Positions 1-6,808 of a DNA stretch of 25,254 nt are shown here, one piece after another. Each line of letters starts with the position of its first letter. Position 1 is the first letter of the stretch. The position numbers were made by a program, and so were the translations under genes. This DNA comes from Flavobacteriales bacterium. GTDB taxonomy: Bacteria > Bacteroidota > Bacteroidia > Flavobacteriales_D > Crocinitomicaceae. The stretch lies in contig JABJEE010000044.1 in NCBI GenBank assembly GCA_018665005.1, positions 1 to 25,254 of the forward strand. The letters run 5' to 3'. Below the pieces are notes generated by a model, which worked only from the letters and a program-made list of their open reading frames with translations, did not search any database and had not been told where the DNA came from.

Positions 1-81
1 TATTCAGATTATGAAGAAAACCGTAAAAAGAGGTTGGGTGATTCTGGACCTAAACGTATTAAGTATAGGAAGATCGTTTAA
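1..81 (+). CDS. ettA: EttA C-terminus (ABC-F translational throttle), partial
   Basis: The first 27 codons are open in frame 1 and end in TAA at 79-81. They encode a basic tail containing YEENRKKRLG followed by PKRIKYRKIV. This is the characteristic C-terminal tail of energy-dependent translational throttle protein EttA, an ABC-F ATPase that binds the ribosomal E site and gates entry into elongation according to ADP/ATP level. Only the tail is present, so the ATPase motifs cannot be checked. The stop codon overlaps the stop of the converging minus-strand gene (TTAA shared at 78-81). The family call rests on the tail alone; another ABC-F paralogue is the main alternative. Confidence 0.72.
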   Translation, partial: YSDYEENRKKRLGDSGPKRIKYRKIV

Positions 82-1064
82 TCACAAATTCGTCCTTTGT
101 GCTCGCCGTTTTTGAAGTGAGCATCCAAAGCTTCGAGCTCTTGGACAAGTTCTTGACTCGGTGCAGTATTCTGAAGTTGGCGAAGATCTGGTTGGCCTGC
201 ATCTACCCAAGCAGTATACCAAATGGACCCTATGGCAATGATCGCTTTTTTCATTCTGCGTTCAACCATGCCGTTCATTTTTTGATGATACAAATCACAA
301 AATTCTTTTGAGTATGCCTTAACGGTTACGTTTCCTCGGCGTTCATAGCTGTATTTTCGATCTGAAGGTATTTCTGAGGTCGTTTTCACCTCCATAGAAA
401 GAACAGAGTCAAGAGCCATGTGAGACCCTCTAACGGCCTCCCAGGCAAATCCGAGTACATCTTTCACATAGGTGGATTTTCCAACAAAGTAATCATAGGT
501 GTCGGCGTTGATTTCTACAAGTCGGCTTTCCCATAATCCATGAATTCCTTTTTGATTGGTCATTTGACCATTATAGTTCTCTGTCGTGTGAAGCGGTACG
601 TGAGCGTCCCCAATGTAATGGCCAATATCTGCTGAATACTTGAGTATGAGATCTAGGTTTTTGCGTTCAAAAGCCCGTTGTAGCTTATACTTGACTCTCT
701 GAATGTGCCAAGGAACAATACCATAAGCCATTAATGTATCCTCTGAGAATTTTTCTACTGCATCATTCCATTTCTTGGGCATTACCTCATATGGATCTTC
801 ACCCTTATGATAAAAATGATCGAGATCTATATAATGACAAGGAGCTTCACCATCCATTGCATATCTCCTTTTGTCTGGATCTACCGCGTGTTCAGTAATA
901 TATTCTACGTGCTCCTTATAAAACCCAAACATTTCACTGGGAAGCGTAAATATGGCCAATCTGTTGATTTTTTTATGTCCATAAAAACCCCAATTTACCT
1001 TTTCAGGAACTCGATTAAGACCAGAGCTTACAAGGATTGCTGATAAAAGTAAAATGATTTTCAT
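78..1064 (-). CDS. Secreted zinc-dependent phospholipase C / S1-P1 nuclease-like hydrolase
   Basis: A 328-residue protein with an N-terminal hydrophobic leader (residues 1-16), so exported. The zinc set of the phospholipase C / S1-P1 nuclease superfamily can be traced: W25, H30, D62, H77, then H149xxxD153xHxPLH159 and H175xxxE179. The spacing of D153 to H159 (six) and of H175 to E179 (four) matches Bacillus cereus PLC. In that family the Trp is the mature N-terminus and binds zinc through its amino group, so residues 17-24 may be a short propeptide; this is inference. Substrate (phospholipid or nucleic acid) cannot be decided from sequence. The start ATG lies 1 base after the comB stop, so the two are probably co-transcribed, with this gene last. 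Its TAA shares TTAA with the stop of ettA. Confidence 0.85.
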   Translation of the reverse strand: MKIILLLSAILVSSGLNRVPEKVNWGFYGHKKINRLAIFTLPSEMFGFYKEHVEYITEHAVDPDKRRYAMDGEAPCHYIDLDHFYHKGEDPYEVMPKKWNDAVEKFSEDTLMAYGIVPWHIQRVKYKLQRAFERKNLDLILKYSADIGHYIGDAHVPLHTTENYNGQMTNQKGIHGLWESRLVEINADTYDYFVGKSTYVKDVLGFAWEAVRGSHMALDSVLSMEVKTTSEIPSDRKYSYERRGNVTVKAYSKEFCDLYHQKMNGMVERRMKKAIIAIGSIWYTAWVDAGQPDLRQLQNTAPSQELVQELEALDAHFKNGEHKGRICD

Positions 1065-1065
1065 T

Positions 1066-1788
1066 TTATAGTTTAATTAATTTTCCATCTCTCAATATAG
1101 GGATAACACTTGTCTTATTCGGAGTGAGACAATACTTTATGTCTTCATTGAGGTTTAGGTTCCTCAACCTTCTTCTGTGGGAGCTTGATTTTAAATACCC
1201 CATGTAATTGTCCTTTGCCGATAGATAGAGGTATTTTGCGGCAATTGAAGAATCTTCAACAGAGGTGAAGTCACCTGTACTGATTAAAGCATCTGAAATA
1301 GCTCCTGCACAAATGGTATCTTCTAAATTAAATTTGTCTTGCCAACCCGAGCAAAGGCATAAAGTGTTTTTATTTTGCTTGATGAGCCATTCAGTTAATG
1401 TGTCTAAGTTGGCTAAGGCTCCAATAACTACCGTATCTGCGTCTTTGGCTACAGCTATAGATTTGGTTCCATTAGTTGTCGTTAATACAACATCTTTTCC
1501 TTTAAATTCATCTTTCATATATGAATAGGGTGAATTACCAAAGTCAAATCCTTCGACAATCTGCCCTTTACGTTCGGCTCCAACCAAGTACCCCTTTTTC
1601 TTATATTCTAGTGCGTCTTCTAGAGTGGGCACAGGTATGATTGATTTGATCCCATATTCAAAGGCTACACAAATGGCTGTAGTGGCTCTCAAAACATCAA
1701 TCACAACAACAATTTCAAATTCATCTTTGAAGTAATGATATTCCCCTGGGGTATAACATACCTCTACACGCTTTCTTTTTTCTTCCAT
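1066..1788 (-). CDS. comB: 2-phosphosulfolactate phosphatase ComB
   Basis: A 240-residue cytoplasmic enzyme of the ComB family, which hydrolyses (R)-2-phospho-3-sulfolactate to sulfolactate with Mg2+. Family motifs are in order: IDVLRATT (30-37), AERKG (71-75), FGNSP (83-87), TTTNGT (103-108) and a CSGWQDKFNLEDTICAGA block (146-163). Length is normal. ComB is best known from coenzyme M synthesis in methanogens but is widespread in bacteria that make no coenzyme M. In Bacteroidota a role in sulfolactate or in the sulfonate precursors of sulfonolipids is conceivable, but no other gene of such a route is present here. It is the first gene of a two-gene unit with the zinc hydrolase downstream. 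No exact TAnnTTTG box is seen in its 148-base upstream gap. Confidence 0.9.
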   Translation of the reverse strand: MEEKRKRVEVCYTPGEYHYFKDEFEIVVVIDVLRATTAICVAFEYGIKSIIPVPTLEDALEYKKKGYLVGAERKGQIVEGFDFGNSPYSYMKDEFKGKDVVLTTTNGTKSIAVAKDADTVVIGALANLDTLTEWLIKQNKNTLCLCSGWQDKFNLEDTICAGAISDALISTGDFTSVEDSSIAAKYLYLSAKDNYMGYLKSSSHRRRLRNLNLNEDIKYCLTPNKTSVIPILRDGKLIKL

Positions 1789-1882
1789 AATTCCGATTGA
1801 TAAAATTAAGAATATGATTGAACTTTTGAATGATAAATGAATATAACCTGAATAGTCTTATTTAAGTATGAAAAAGTGATGT

Positions 1883-1906
1883 AAAAAAAAGAGGGCCGAA
1901 GCCCTC
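1883..1906 (-). terminator. Rho-independent terminator of the outer-membrane protein gene
   Basis: Read on the minus strand this is a perfect 6-bp stem GAGGGC / GCCCTC closed by a TTCG tetraloop and followed directly by eight T residues (1890 down to 1883). It lies 30 bases past the stop of the beta-barrel gene and before comB, so it separates those two minus-strand units. It is the clearest intrinsic terminator in the window. Confidence 0.92.
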
Positions 1907-1936
1907 CTTTATAAACTACTTTAACTCAAAGTGTTT

Positions 1937-2617
1937 TTAGAATCTCCAACCAATTCTGAAGCCTAGATTACCACCACCAAGTGAAAGTGAACTCATGGAT
2001 CCAGATGATTCTGTCGTAACATCAGTTGTTGTTCCACCTGCGGTAATTGAAGCACTTCCTCCACCGTCAGTATAGCTATTCCAACCTAATCCCATTTCCA
2101 ATCCGATGTAGATATTATCAAACACATAATAATCAACTCCAGCACCGATTCCAAAACCTAATGTGGATCCTGATGATTTTACGGCAGCAGTCATATCTGC
2201 CATGTAATCTGCACCATCAGAATTTTCCCAATCTTCTGTCATTGACATGCCTCCAAAGGAGATTCCTGCTGCAAAAAATGGAGATAGTTTATCCGTACCA
2301 GATAGGTGATATTCCGCTCCTAGACCTAAAGACCAGCCCATTGAACCCATGTCAATAGTTCCAGTGCCATTTCCCCCTGCTTCATATACATTCATTGTTT
2401 CTGATGATGAGGACATTCCTAAAGTAACTCTTGCTGCGATATTATCATTTACAAAATAACGAGCTCTTAGATTTGGAGCATTCCAACTAACACCATTGGT
2501 GTTGTCATAGTTAATCATTCCTTCAAGTGAATAATTTGAATCATCACTTGATGGTTTTTGTGCCATTAACGAACCGGTCATTAATACAGCACCTAACATA
2601 ATTGCTAACTTTTTCAT
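1937..2617 (-). CDS. Outer-membrane beta-barrel protein
   Basis: 226 residues from the ATG at 2617, chosen because it opens a standard signal peptide (MKKLAIMLGAVLMTGSLMAQ) and the extra upstream codons add nothing. After the leader come alternating amphipathic strands and Gly/Ser/Thr-rich loops, ending in FRIGWRF with a C-terminal aromatic residue, the usual signature recognised by the BAM complex. It belongs to the general porin-like/OmpW-like small-barrel type common in Bacteroidota; no specific function can be read. The stretch just before the last strands is nearly all Gly, Ser, Thr and Ala and probably forms a surface loop. The gene is single, with its own terminator downstream and 110 bases upstream before glmM. 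Confidence 0.85.
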   Translation of the reverse strand: MKKLAIMLGAVLMTGSLMAQKPSSDDSNYSLEGMINYDNTNGVSWNAPNLRARYFVNDNIAARVTLGMSSSSETMNVYEAGGNGTGTIDMGSMGWSLGLGAEYHLSGTDKLSPFFAAGISFGGMSMTEDWENSDGADYMADMTAAVKSSGSTLGFGIGAGVDYYVFDNIYIGLEMGLGWNSYTDGGGSASITAGGTTTDVTTESSGSMSSLSLGGGNLGFRIGWRF

Positions 2618-2639
2618 AATATATAATTTTATATTTTGA

Positions 2640-2647
2640 CTAAAGTA
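2640..2647 (-). promoter_or_regulatory. Weak -7 promoter box for the outer-membrane protein gene
   Basis: Minus-strand TACTTTAG matches the Bacteroidota -7 consensus TAnnTTTG in all but one fixed position and lies 22 bases upstream of the chosen ATG. No TTG is found at the expected distance. The box is within a 10-base word, TCATACTTTA, that occurs again 75 bases further upstream (2716-2725). Confidence 0.3.
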
Positions 2648-2727
2648 TGAGCGCAAGTGCTATCAGTAACCAGCAGCCTATTGAGTTATAAAAAGCAAAA
2701 TGTTGATAACCTACTTAAAGTATGACT

Positions 2728-4113
2728 TTAGATAAAGGCTTTAATATCCTCTTTGATAATATTTGCAAGTTTATCTGCGGATTCTAAAGACTTGCTTTCA
2801 GAGTATATTCGTATGATAGGTTCTGTATTGCTTTTTCGCATATGAACCCATTCTTTTCCAATGTATATTTTTACGCCGTCAGTGGTGTCTACCTCTTCAT
2901 TTTTGTATTTATTCGCTACTTTATCTAAGAGCTGATCAACATTAATGTCCGGTGTAAGCTGGATTTTGTTTTTTGAAATGCGATATGTAGGATAAGAATC
3001 TCTTAATTTAGATGCACTCATTTTTTGATGTGCCATGTGACTCAAAAATAAGGCAATACCTACTAAGGCATCTCGACCATAATGAAGCTCAGGATAGATG
3101 ATGCCTCCATTTCCTTCACCGCCAATTACAGCATCGGTTTCTTTCATTAATGTCACAACATTAACTTCTCCAACTGCTGATGCCGAATAAATCTGTCCTT
3201 TTGCTTCAGTAACATCTCTTAATGCTCTAGTAGAAGACAAATTTGACACCGTTGCGCCGGGGGTGTGCGTTAAAACATAGTCAGAAACCGCTACAAGGGT
3301 GTATTCTTCACCGAACATAGAACCATCTTCACAAACCATTGCCAATCGATCTACATCAGGGTCAACAGTAAATCCGATATCAGCCTTCACTTCTTTAATT
3401 TTATTAGACAGGTCTATCAAATGTTCAGGCAAAGGCTCCGGATTGTGCGGGAACTGCCCTGTAGGATCACAATACAATTTGGTGATGTTTTGAACTCCAA
3501 GTGCTTCTAGCAATGCAGGGACAAAAATCCCTCCGGTAGAATTAACGGCATCAACGACCACATGAAGATTTGCTTTCGATATAGCTTCGATATCTACAAG
3601 TGGTAAGTTTAGTACGGCTTCAATATGTTTCTGTAAGTAAGTATCATCATGAGTATGGCTTCCTAGTTCGTCAACCTCTGCAAATTCAAAATCCCCACTT
3701 TCTGCCATTTCCAATAAATCAGCTCCTTCTTGAGCTGAAATGAATTCTCCTTTTTGATTGAGCAGCTTCAGTGCGTTCCATTGTTTGGGATTGTGACTGG
3801 CTGTGAGGATAATTCCGCCATGTGCGTTTTCCATTGGAACGGCAACCTCCACAGTTGGAGTTGTTGAAAGGTTCAAATTAACGATATCAATACCAAGTCC
3901 GATTAAAGTGGAGCAAACCAAATCAGATACCATCTGTCCTGAAAGTCTTGCATCACGACCAATAACAACTTTAAGTCTTTGATTGGGATGTTGTGACTTT
4001 AGCCATGTACCGTAGGCTGCAGCAAATTTAACGGTATCAATAGGAGTGAGGCCTTCATTTATGGCACCGCCAATGGTTCCTCTTATTCCCGAAATGGATT
4101 TAATGAGTGTCAT
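2728..4113 (-). CDS. glmM: Phosphoglucosamine mutase
   Basis: A 461-residue alpha-D-phosphohexomutase. It has the phosphoserine loop TASHNP (104-109, S106), the metal loop DPDVDR (251-256), the sugar-binding GEGNGG (332-337) and the C-terminal phosphate loop RKSNTEP (426-432). The expected reaction is glucosamine-6-phosphate to glucosamine-1-phosphate, feeding UDP-GlcNAc for peptidoglycan and lipid A; the N-terminus (ISGIRGTIG) and the metal loop fit the GlmM branch, but Bacteroidota enzymes of this type can also be annotated phosphomannomutase. Start ATG overlaps the ribH stop in ATGA, indicating translational coupling. It is the last gene of the TPR-ribH-glmM operon. Confidence 0.9.
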   Translation of the reverse strand: MTLIKSISGIRGTIGGAINEGLTPIDTVKFAAAYGTWLKSQHPNQRLKVVIGRDARLSGQMVSDLVCSTLIGLGIDIVNLNLSTTPTVEVAVPMENAHGGIILTASHNPKQWNALKLLNQKGEFISAQEGADLLEMAESGDFEFAEVDELGSHTHDDTYLQKHIEAVLNLPLVDIEAISKANLHVVVDAVNSTGGIFVPALLEALGVQNITKLYCDPTGQFPHNPEPLPEHLIDLSNKIKEVKADIGFTVDPDVDRLAMVCEDGSMFGEEYTLVAVSDYVLTHTPGATVSNLSSTRALRDVTEAKGQIYSASAVGEVNVVTLMKETDAVIGGEGNGGIIYPELHYGRDALVGIALFLSHMAHQKMSASKLRDSYPTYRISKNKIQLTPDINVDQLLDKVANKYKNEEVDTTDGVKIYIGKEWVHMRKSNTEPIIRIYSESKSLESADKLANIIKEDIKAFI

Positions 4114-4601
4114 TTTAAAGATCTTTGAAGTTGAATCATTTTAAGTAAGCTAACAGCACATTCTATTCCTTTGTTTCCATGCTTGCCTCCAGCTCGATCA
4201 ATGGATTGTTGCATATTATTGTCTGTAAGCACACAAAATGAAATAGGAGTGTTGTATTTAAGCATAACTGACATAATCCCTTGCGTCGCTCCACTACACA
4301 CATAATCAAAATGTTTGGTTTCTCCTTGAATGACGGTCCCGATTGTGATTACTCCATCAAGTTTTTGAGACTCCAAAAGAGTTTGCGCTCCCATAGGGAG
4401 TTCAAAAGCGCCTGGTACCGATGCGATACTCATGTTTTTTTCAGTAACTCCGTTTTCTTTAAAGGTATCAATTGCACCATTCATTAGACTGCTGGTAATG
4501 GCTTCGTTCCATTCAGAAACAACAATGCCGATTTTATAATCGGCACCATTTGATAAATTCTTTTTATCGTATTTCGACAGATTCTTAATGGATGTGGCCA
4601 T
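4110..4601 (-). CDS. ribH: 6,7-dimethyl-8-ribityllumazine synthase
   Basis: A 163-residue lumazine synthase, the penultimate enzyme of riboflavin synthesis, condensing 5-amino-6-ribitylamino-uracil with 3,4-dihydroxybutanone phosphate. Visible elements are the aromatic substrate-stacking residue W31 in SEWNE, SVPGAFELP (61-69), the phosphate/catalytic loop GETKHFDYV with H97, and R136 in SIDRAGGKHGNKG. Members assemble as pentamers or icosahedral 60-mers. No other rib gene is nearby. It starts in a TAATG overlap with the TPR gene and ends in an ATGA overlap with glmM, so all three are tightly coupled. Confidence 0.95.
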   Translation of the reverse strand: MATSIKNLSKYDKKNLSNGADYKIGIVVSEWNEAITSSLMNGAIDTFKENGVTEKNMSIASVPGAFELPMGAQTLLESQKLDGVITIGTVIQGETKHFDYVCSGATQGIMSVMLKYNTPISFCVLTDNNMQQSIDRAGGKHGNKGIECAVSLLKMIQLQRSLK

Positions 4602-5272
4602 TAATTGATTTTTTTATTCGCGCTTCTGGCTTTGTATTTATTCATATTCTTTTGCTTTGCTTCCAACGAATTTGGATAATGAAAAGCAATTTCTTCATAA
4701 TATGCGGTTGCTTCTGCGTTTTTCTTAAGTTTTTCAGAATTAAGCCCAGCCTTAAATAAATACATTGGACTTGTGAAGTTGTTCTCATTTATTTTTGAAG
4801 CTTCGTCATATAACTCTATTGCTTCAGCATATTTCTTCATTTCAGATTTGCAGTCTCCTTGAAGCCCAACAATCATAGCCGACATATAGGTGTCTTCAAC
4901 TGAAATGTCTTCAAGTAAAACCAAAGCTTGTTTGTATTTTCCATTTCTCATGTATTGAGTCGCAAGAATATACTTACTTATTTCTCCACCAATTTTACCA
5001 TCATATTTTTTCACGGCACCTTGCAGCTGCTTAATTGGATCTTTTGGGGCTTTCGTTGTATCGTTGGGGTCTTGATCTTTTAAAATGTAGTTTAAAGACT
5101 CATAATAGGCATCCTTTGATTTTTCATTGTCAGGTTTCCAGATAAATTGTCTATACCCTAAAAAAACGACTACTCCAATCAGAAGAGCAGATAATGCTAT
5201 GGACCCTATTTTGAAAAATTTATTGTTTTTAAATTTTTCTTTTATGTCGTCGAAAGAAAAGTTGTCAGTCAT
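4601..5272 (-). CDS. Membrane-anchored TPR protein (YfgM-like)
   Basis: 223 residues: a short charged cytoplasmic N-terminus, one membrane helix at about 22-41, then tetratricopeptide-type helical pairs (about 95-210; for example the segments around KYKQALVLLEDI and KYAEAIELYDEASKI). The layout is that of the YfgM family, in which a single helix anchors a TPR domain to the inner membrane and works with the SecYEG/periplasmic chaperone network; that role is inferred from architecture only. A TPR gene directly before ribH is a recurring arrangement in Bacteroidota. It is first in the operon and shares TAATG with ribH. An exact -7 box lies 18 bases upstream of the ATG. Confidence 0.75.
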   Translation of the reverse strand: MTDNFSFDDIKEKFKNNKFFKIGSIALSALLIGVVVFLGYRQFIWKPDNEKSKDAYYESLNYILKDQDPNDTTKAPKDPIKQLQGAVKKYDGKIGGEISKYILATQYMRNGKYKQALVLLEDISVEDTYMSAMIVGLQGDCKSEMKKYAEAIELYDEASKINENNFTSPMYLFKAGLNSEKLKKNAEATAYYEEIAFHYPNSLEAKQKNMNKYKARSANKKIN

Positions 5273-5289
5273 GAGCTAAAATTTGATTG

Positions 5290-5297
5290 CAAAAGTA
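5290..5297 (-). promoter_or_regulatory. -7 promoter box for the TPR-ribH-glmM operon
   Basis: Minus-strand TACTTTTG is an exact match to the Bacteroidota -7 consensus TAnnTTTG. It sits in the 65-base gap between the lipoprotein stop and the TPR start, predicting transcription from about 5284 and a 5' leader near 12 bases. I see no TTG at the usual -33 spacing, so the upstream element is weak. Confidence 0.6.
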
Positions 5298-5337
5298 GTA
5301 TTTTTTTTGCTAATATCTGTTATTCCTAATATAAGAA

Positions 5338-5961
5338 TCAGTATGTGACATTAATATAGGTGGTATCAAATGGAAGTGTAATTTCGGAAAGAATACCCGT
5401 ATTACTCGTTCCGTATACTGAATACAATATAGAATAGGGTTCGTTTCCATTATTTATACAATAAATCGTAGTGTCTAGTTCTCCAAAAAATTGCTGTTCA
5501 GTTGACGGACAACATTCTACACAGTTTTGCAGTCCAAGCTGTTTGGTGTAAGCAAAAACATCTGTGGGTAAAGGGCCATCGTTTAATAAATTTATACCAA
5601 TCCATCCTTTGGCATGGGTTGAGTAATTTCTTAAATTGTCTTGGTCCAATGACAAGGAAGAAAAATAGACATCTTCATAAATGGAGAAGTACCCTTCCTT
5701 TTCAATTTTAATAATATATCGTTCTATTTGTTCTCGTGGGAAGGTGAAATCATACTTACCGTCCGCTGCCAAGAAGACTGAATCTTGTAGAACGGGGCTA
5801 GAAGAACCAATAGGAACCTTATAAAGCTTTAACCAAGTGTCGGTCAAGGGAGTATTAAAGGTTAAATCAGTAATCTCTCCTTTTAGAGTAAAATCACCAG
5901 CACCTTTTTTACAGGATAGTAAAGTCAGCGATGCTAAGATGATAAATAAATAGGTTTTCAT
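5338..5961 (-). CDS. Small lipoprotein with carboxypeptidase-regulatory-like domain
   Basis: 207 residues from the ATG at 5961, preferred over a TTG three codons earlier because it opens a lipoprotein signal ending in lipobox LLSC with C17 as the lipidation site. The region from about 25 to 105 (GEITDLTF..., LYKVP..., DGKYDFTF..., IIKIEKEGYFS) reads as an Ig-like/carboxypeptidase-regulatory-like beta sandwich of the kind found on exported Bacteroidota proteins. The C-terminal half holds a cysteine cluster, NCVECCP, unusual for such a small exported protein. No specific function is recognised. It starts 1 base after the FkbM gene stop (TAAcATG), so the two are almost certainly co-transcribed. 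Confidence 0.75.
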   Translation of the reverse strand: MKTYLFIILASLTLLSCKKGAGDFTLKGEITDLTFNTPLTDTWLKLYKVPIGSSSPVLQDSVFLAADGKYDFTFPREQIERYIIKIEKEGYFSIYEDVYFSSLSLDQDNLRNYSTHAKGWIGINLLNDGPLPTDVFAYTKQLGLQNCVECCPSTEQQFFGELDTTIYCINNGNEPYSILYSVYGTSNTGILSEITLPFDTTYINVTY

Positions 5962-5962
5962 G

Positions 5963-6712
5963 TTAACCAATTATTAAGCGTTTCCTACTTTTTGGAACAA
6001 ACAAATAATCTCCAGGCTCTATTTGCTTGCCGTCCTCCTTAACGAACTTAAAGTTATTAATTCCATATTGCACGTATCCGAGATCAGTAAAAAAAGGAAT
6101 CATTTCTCTTCTGTTTTCTGTGGATATTTCAATTTGAACGATTGGTTGATATTGCTCTAGAAGCTCCTTCAGTTCCTGGAAAACAATCCATTCAAATCCT
6201 TCAATATCACATTTAATGTAGTCAATTTTACTTAAGTTTTTGAGGAGCGAGTTTGGATTTACGATCTGAACTTGTTGGGTTGGGTGCTCAGATTTTTTTC
6301 CAGATTTAGAAATGTAGGGCAGTCCTGTACGAATCATTCCATTGGATTTTGGTAGAATCATTGTAACTTCTCCCGCATCCTTTCCAAGAGCTACATTATG
6401 TATTTCAATATTTTTTCTGGAACCAAGGAAATATTTTAGAATAGAATAATATTGAGGTAAAGGTTCTATACAAATCACTTTACCATTTGGTGATAGGCGA
6501 GAAAAAGTTTTACTGAAATAACCTAAGTTTGCTCCAATATCAATTACGACATCTCCATCCTGAATTAATTCCTTTACCAAATAATGGTATTTAAAACTCT
6601 TGTTTTTTCTTAAAAGTTTAAGGTCGTAAAGGACATAAAAAAATCTATGAAGATTTCTCAGGTAAATACTTTCAGGTAATATTTTGAATAAAATTTTCTT
6701 GATCAGTTTCAT
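5963..6712 (-). CDS. FkbM-family SAM-dependent methyltransferase
   Basis: 249 residues from ATG at 6712 (a TTG codon just before it is less likely). The SAM-binding motif I is VVIDIGANLGYFS (about 55-67), the acidic motif II is CIEPLP (81-86), and the FkbM hallmark DxEGxE appears as IKCDIEGFEW. FkbM enzymes O-methylate polyketides, glycans or sugars. The acceptor here cannot be inferred: no polyketide or polysaccharide cluster is in the window. The immediate partner is the lipoprotein gene that follows. A one-mismatch -7 box (minus-strand TACTTTCG, 6719-6726) lies 6 bases before the ATG. A basic, hydrophobic N-terminal stretch (1-35) could associate with the membrane. Confidence 0.85.
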   Translation of the reverse strand: MKLIKKILFKILPESIYLRNLHRFFYVLYDLKLLRKNKSFKYHYLVKELIQDGDVVIDIGANLGYFSKTFSRLSPNGKVICIEPLPQYYSILKYFLGSRKNIEIHNVALGKDAGEVTMILPKSNGMIRTGLPYISKSGKKSEHPTQQVQIVNPNSLLKNLSKIDYIKCDIEGFEWIVFQELKELLEQYQPIVQIEISTENRREMIPFFTDLGYVQYGINNFKFVKEDGKQIEPGDYLFVPKSRKRLIIG

Positions 6713-6754
6713 CAACTACGAAAGTATTAATTTTTTAAGTTTCAGTTCTATGTT

Positions 6755-6776
6755 GAAGATTGAAATCTTCTTTTTT
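6755..6776. promoter_or_regulatory. Palindrome plus T-tract between divergent genes
   Basis: GAAGATTGAAATCTTC (6755-6770) is a perfect inverted repeat with 7-base arms around a 2-base centre, followed on the + strand by TTTTTT. It sits midway in the 96-base gap between the FkbM and S9 peptidase genes. It could be an operator for a dimeric regulator of the divergent pair, or, read on +, a weak AU-rich terminator-like hairpin in front of the S9 gene. The sequence cannot separate these. Confidence 0.4.
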
Positions 6777-6808
6777 CTTACTTGTGTTCTATTTGCTATT
6801 TTTAAGGC

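Noticed and set aside
2047..2358. A 103-codon plus-strand frame opposite the outer-membrane protein gene
   Set aside because: It is antisense to a well-supported beta-barrel gene and its sequence is rich in His, Gln and Leu from the complementary repeats; no start context or family supports it.
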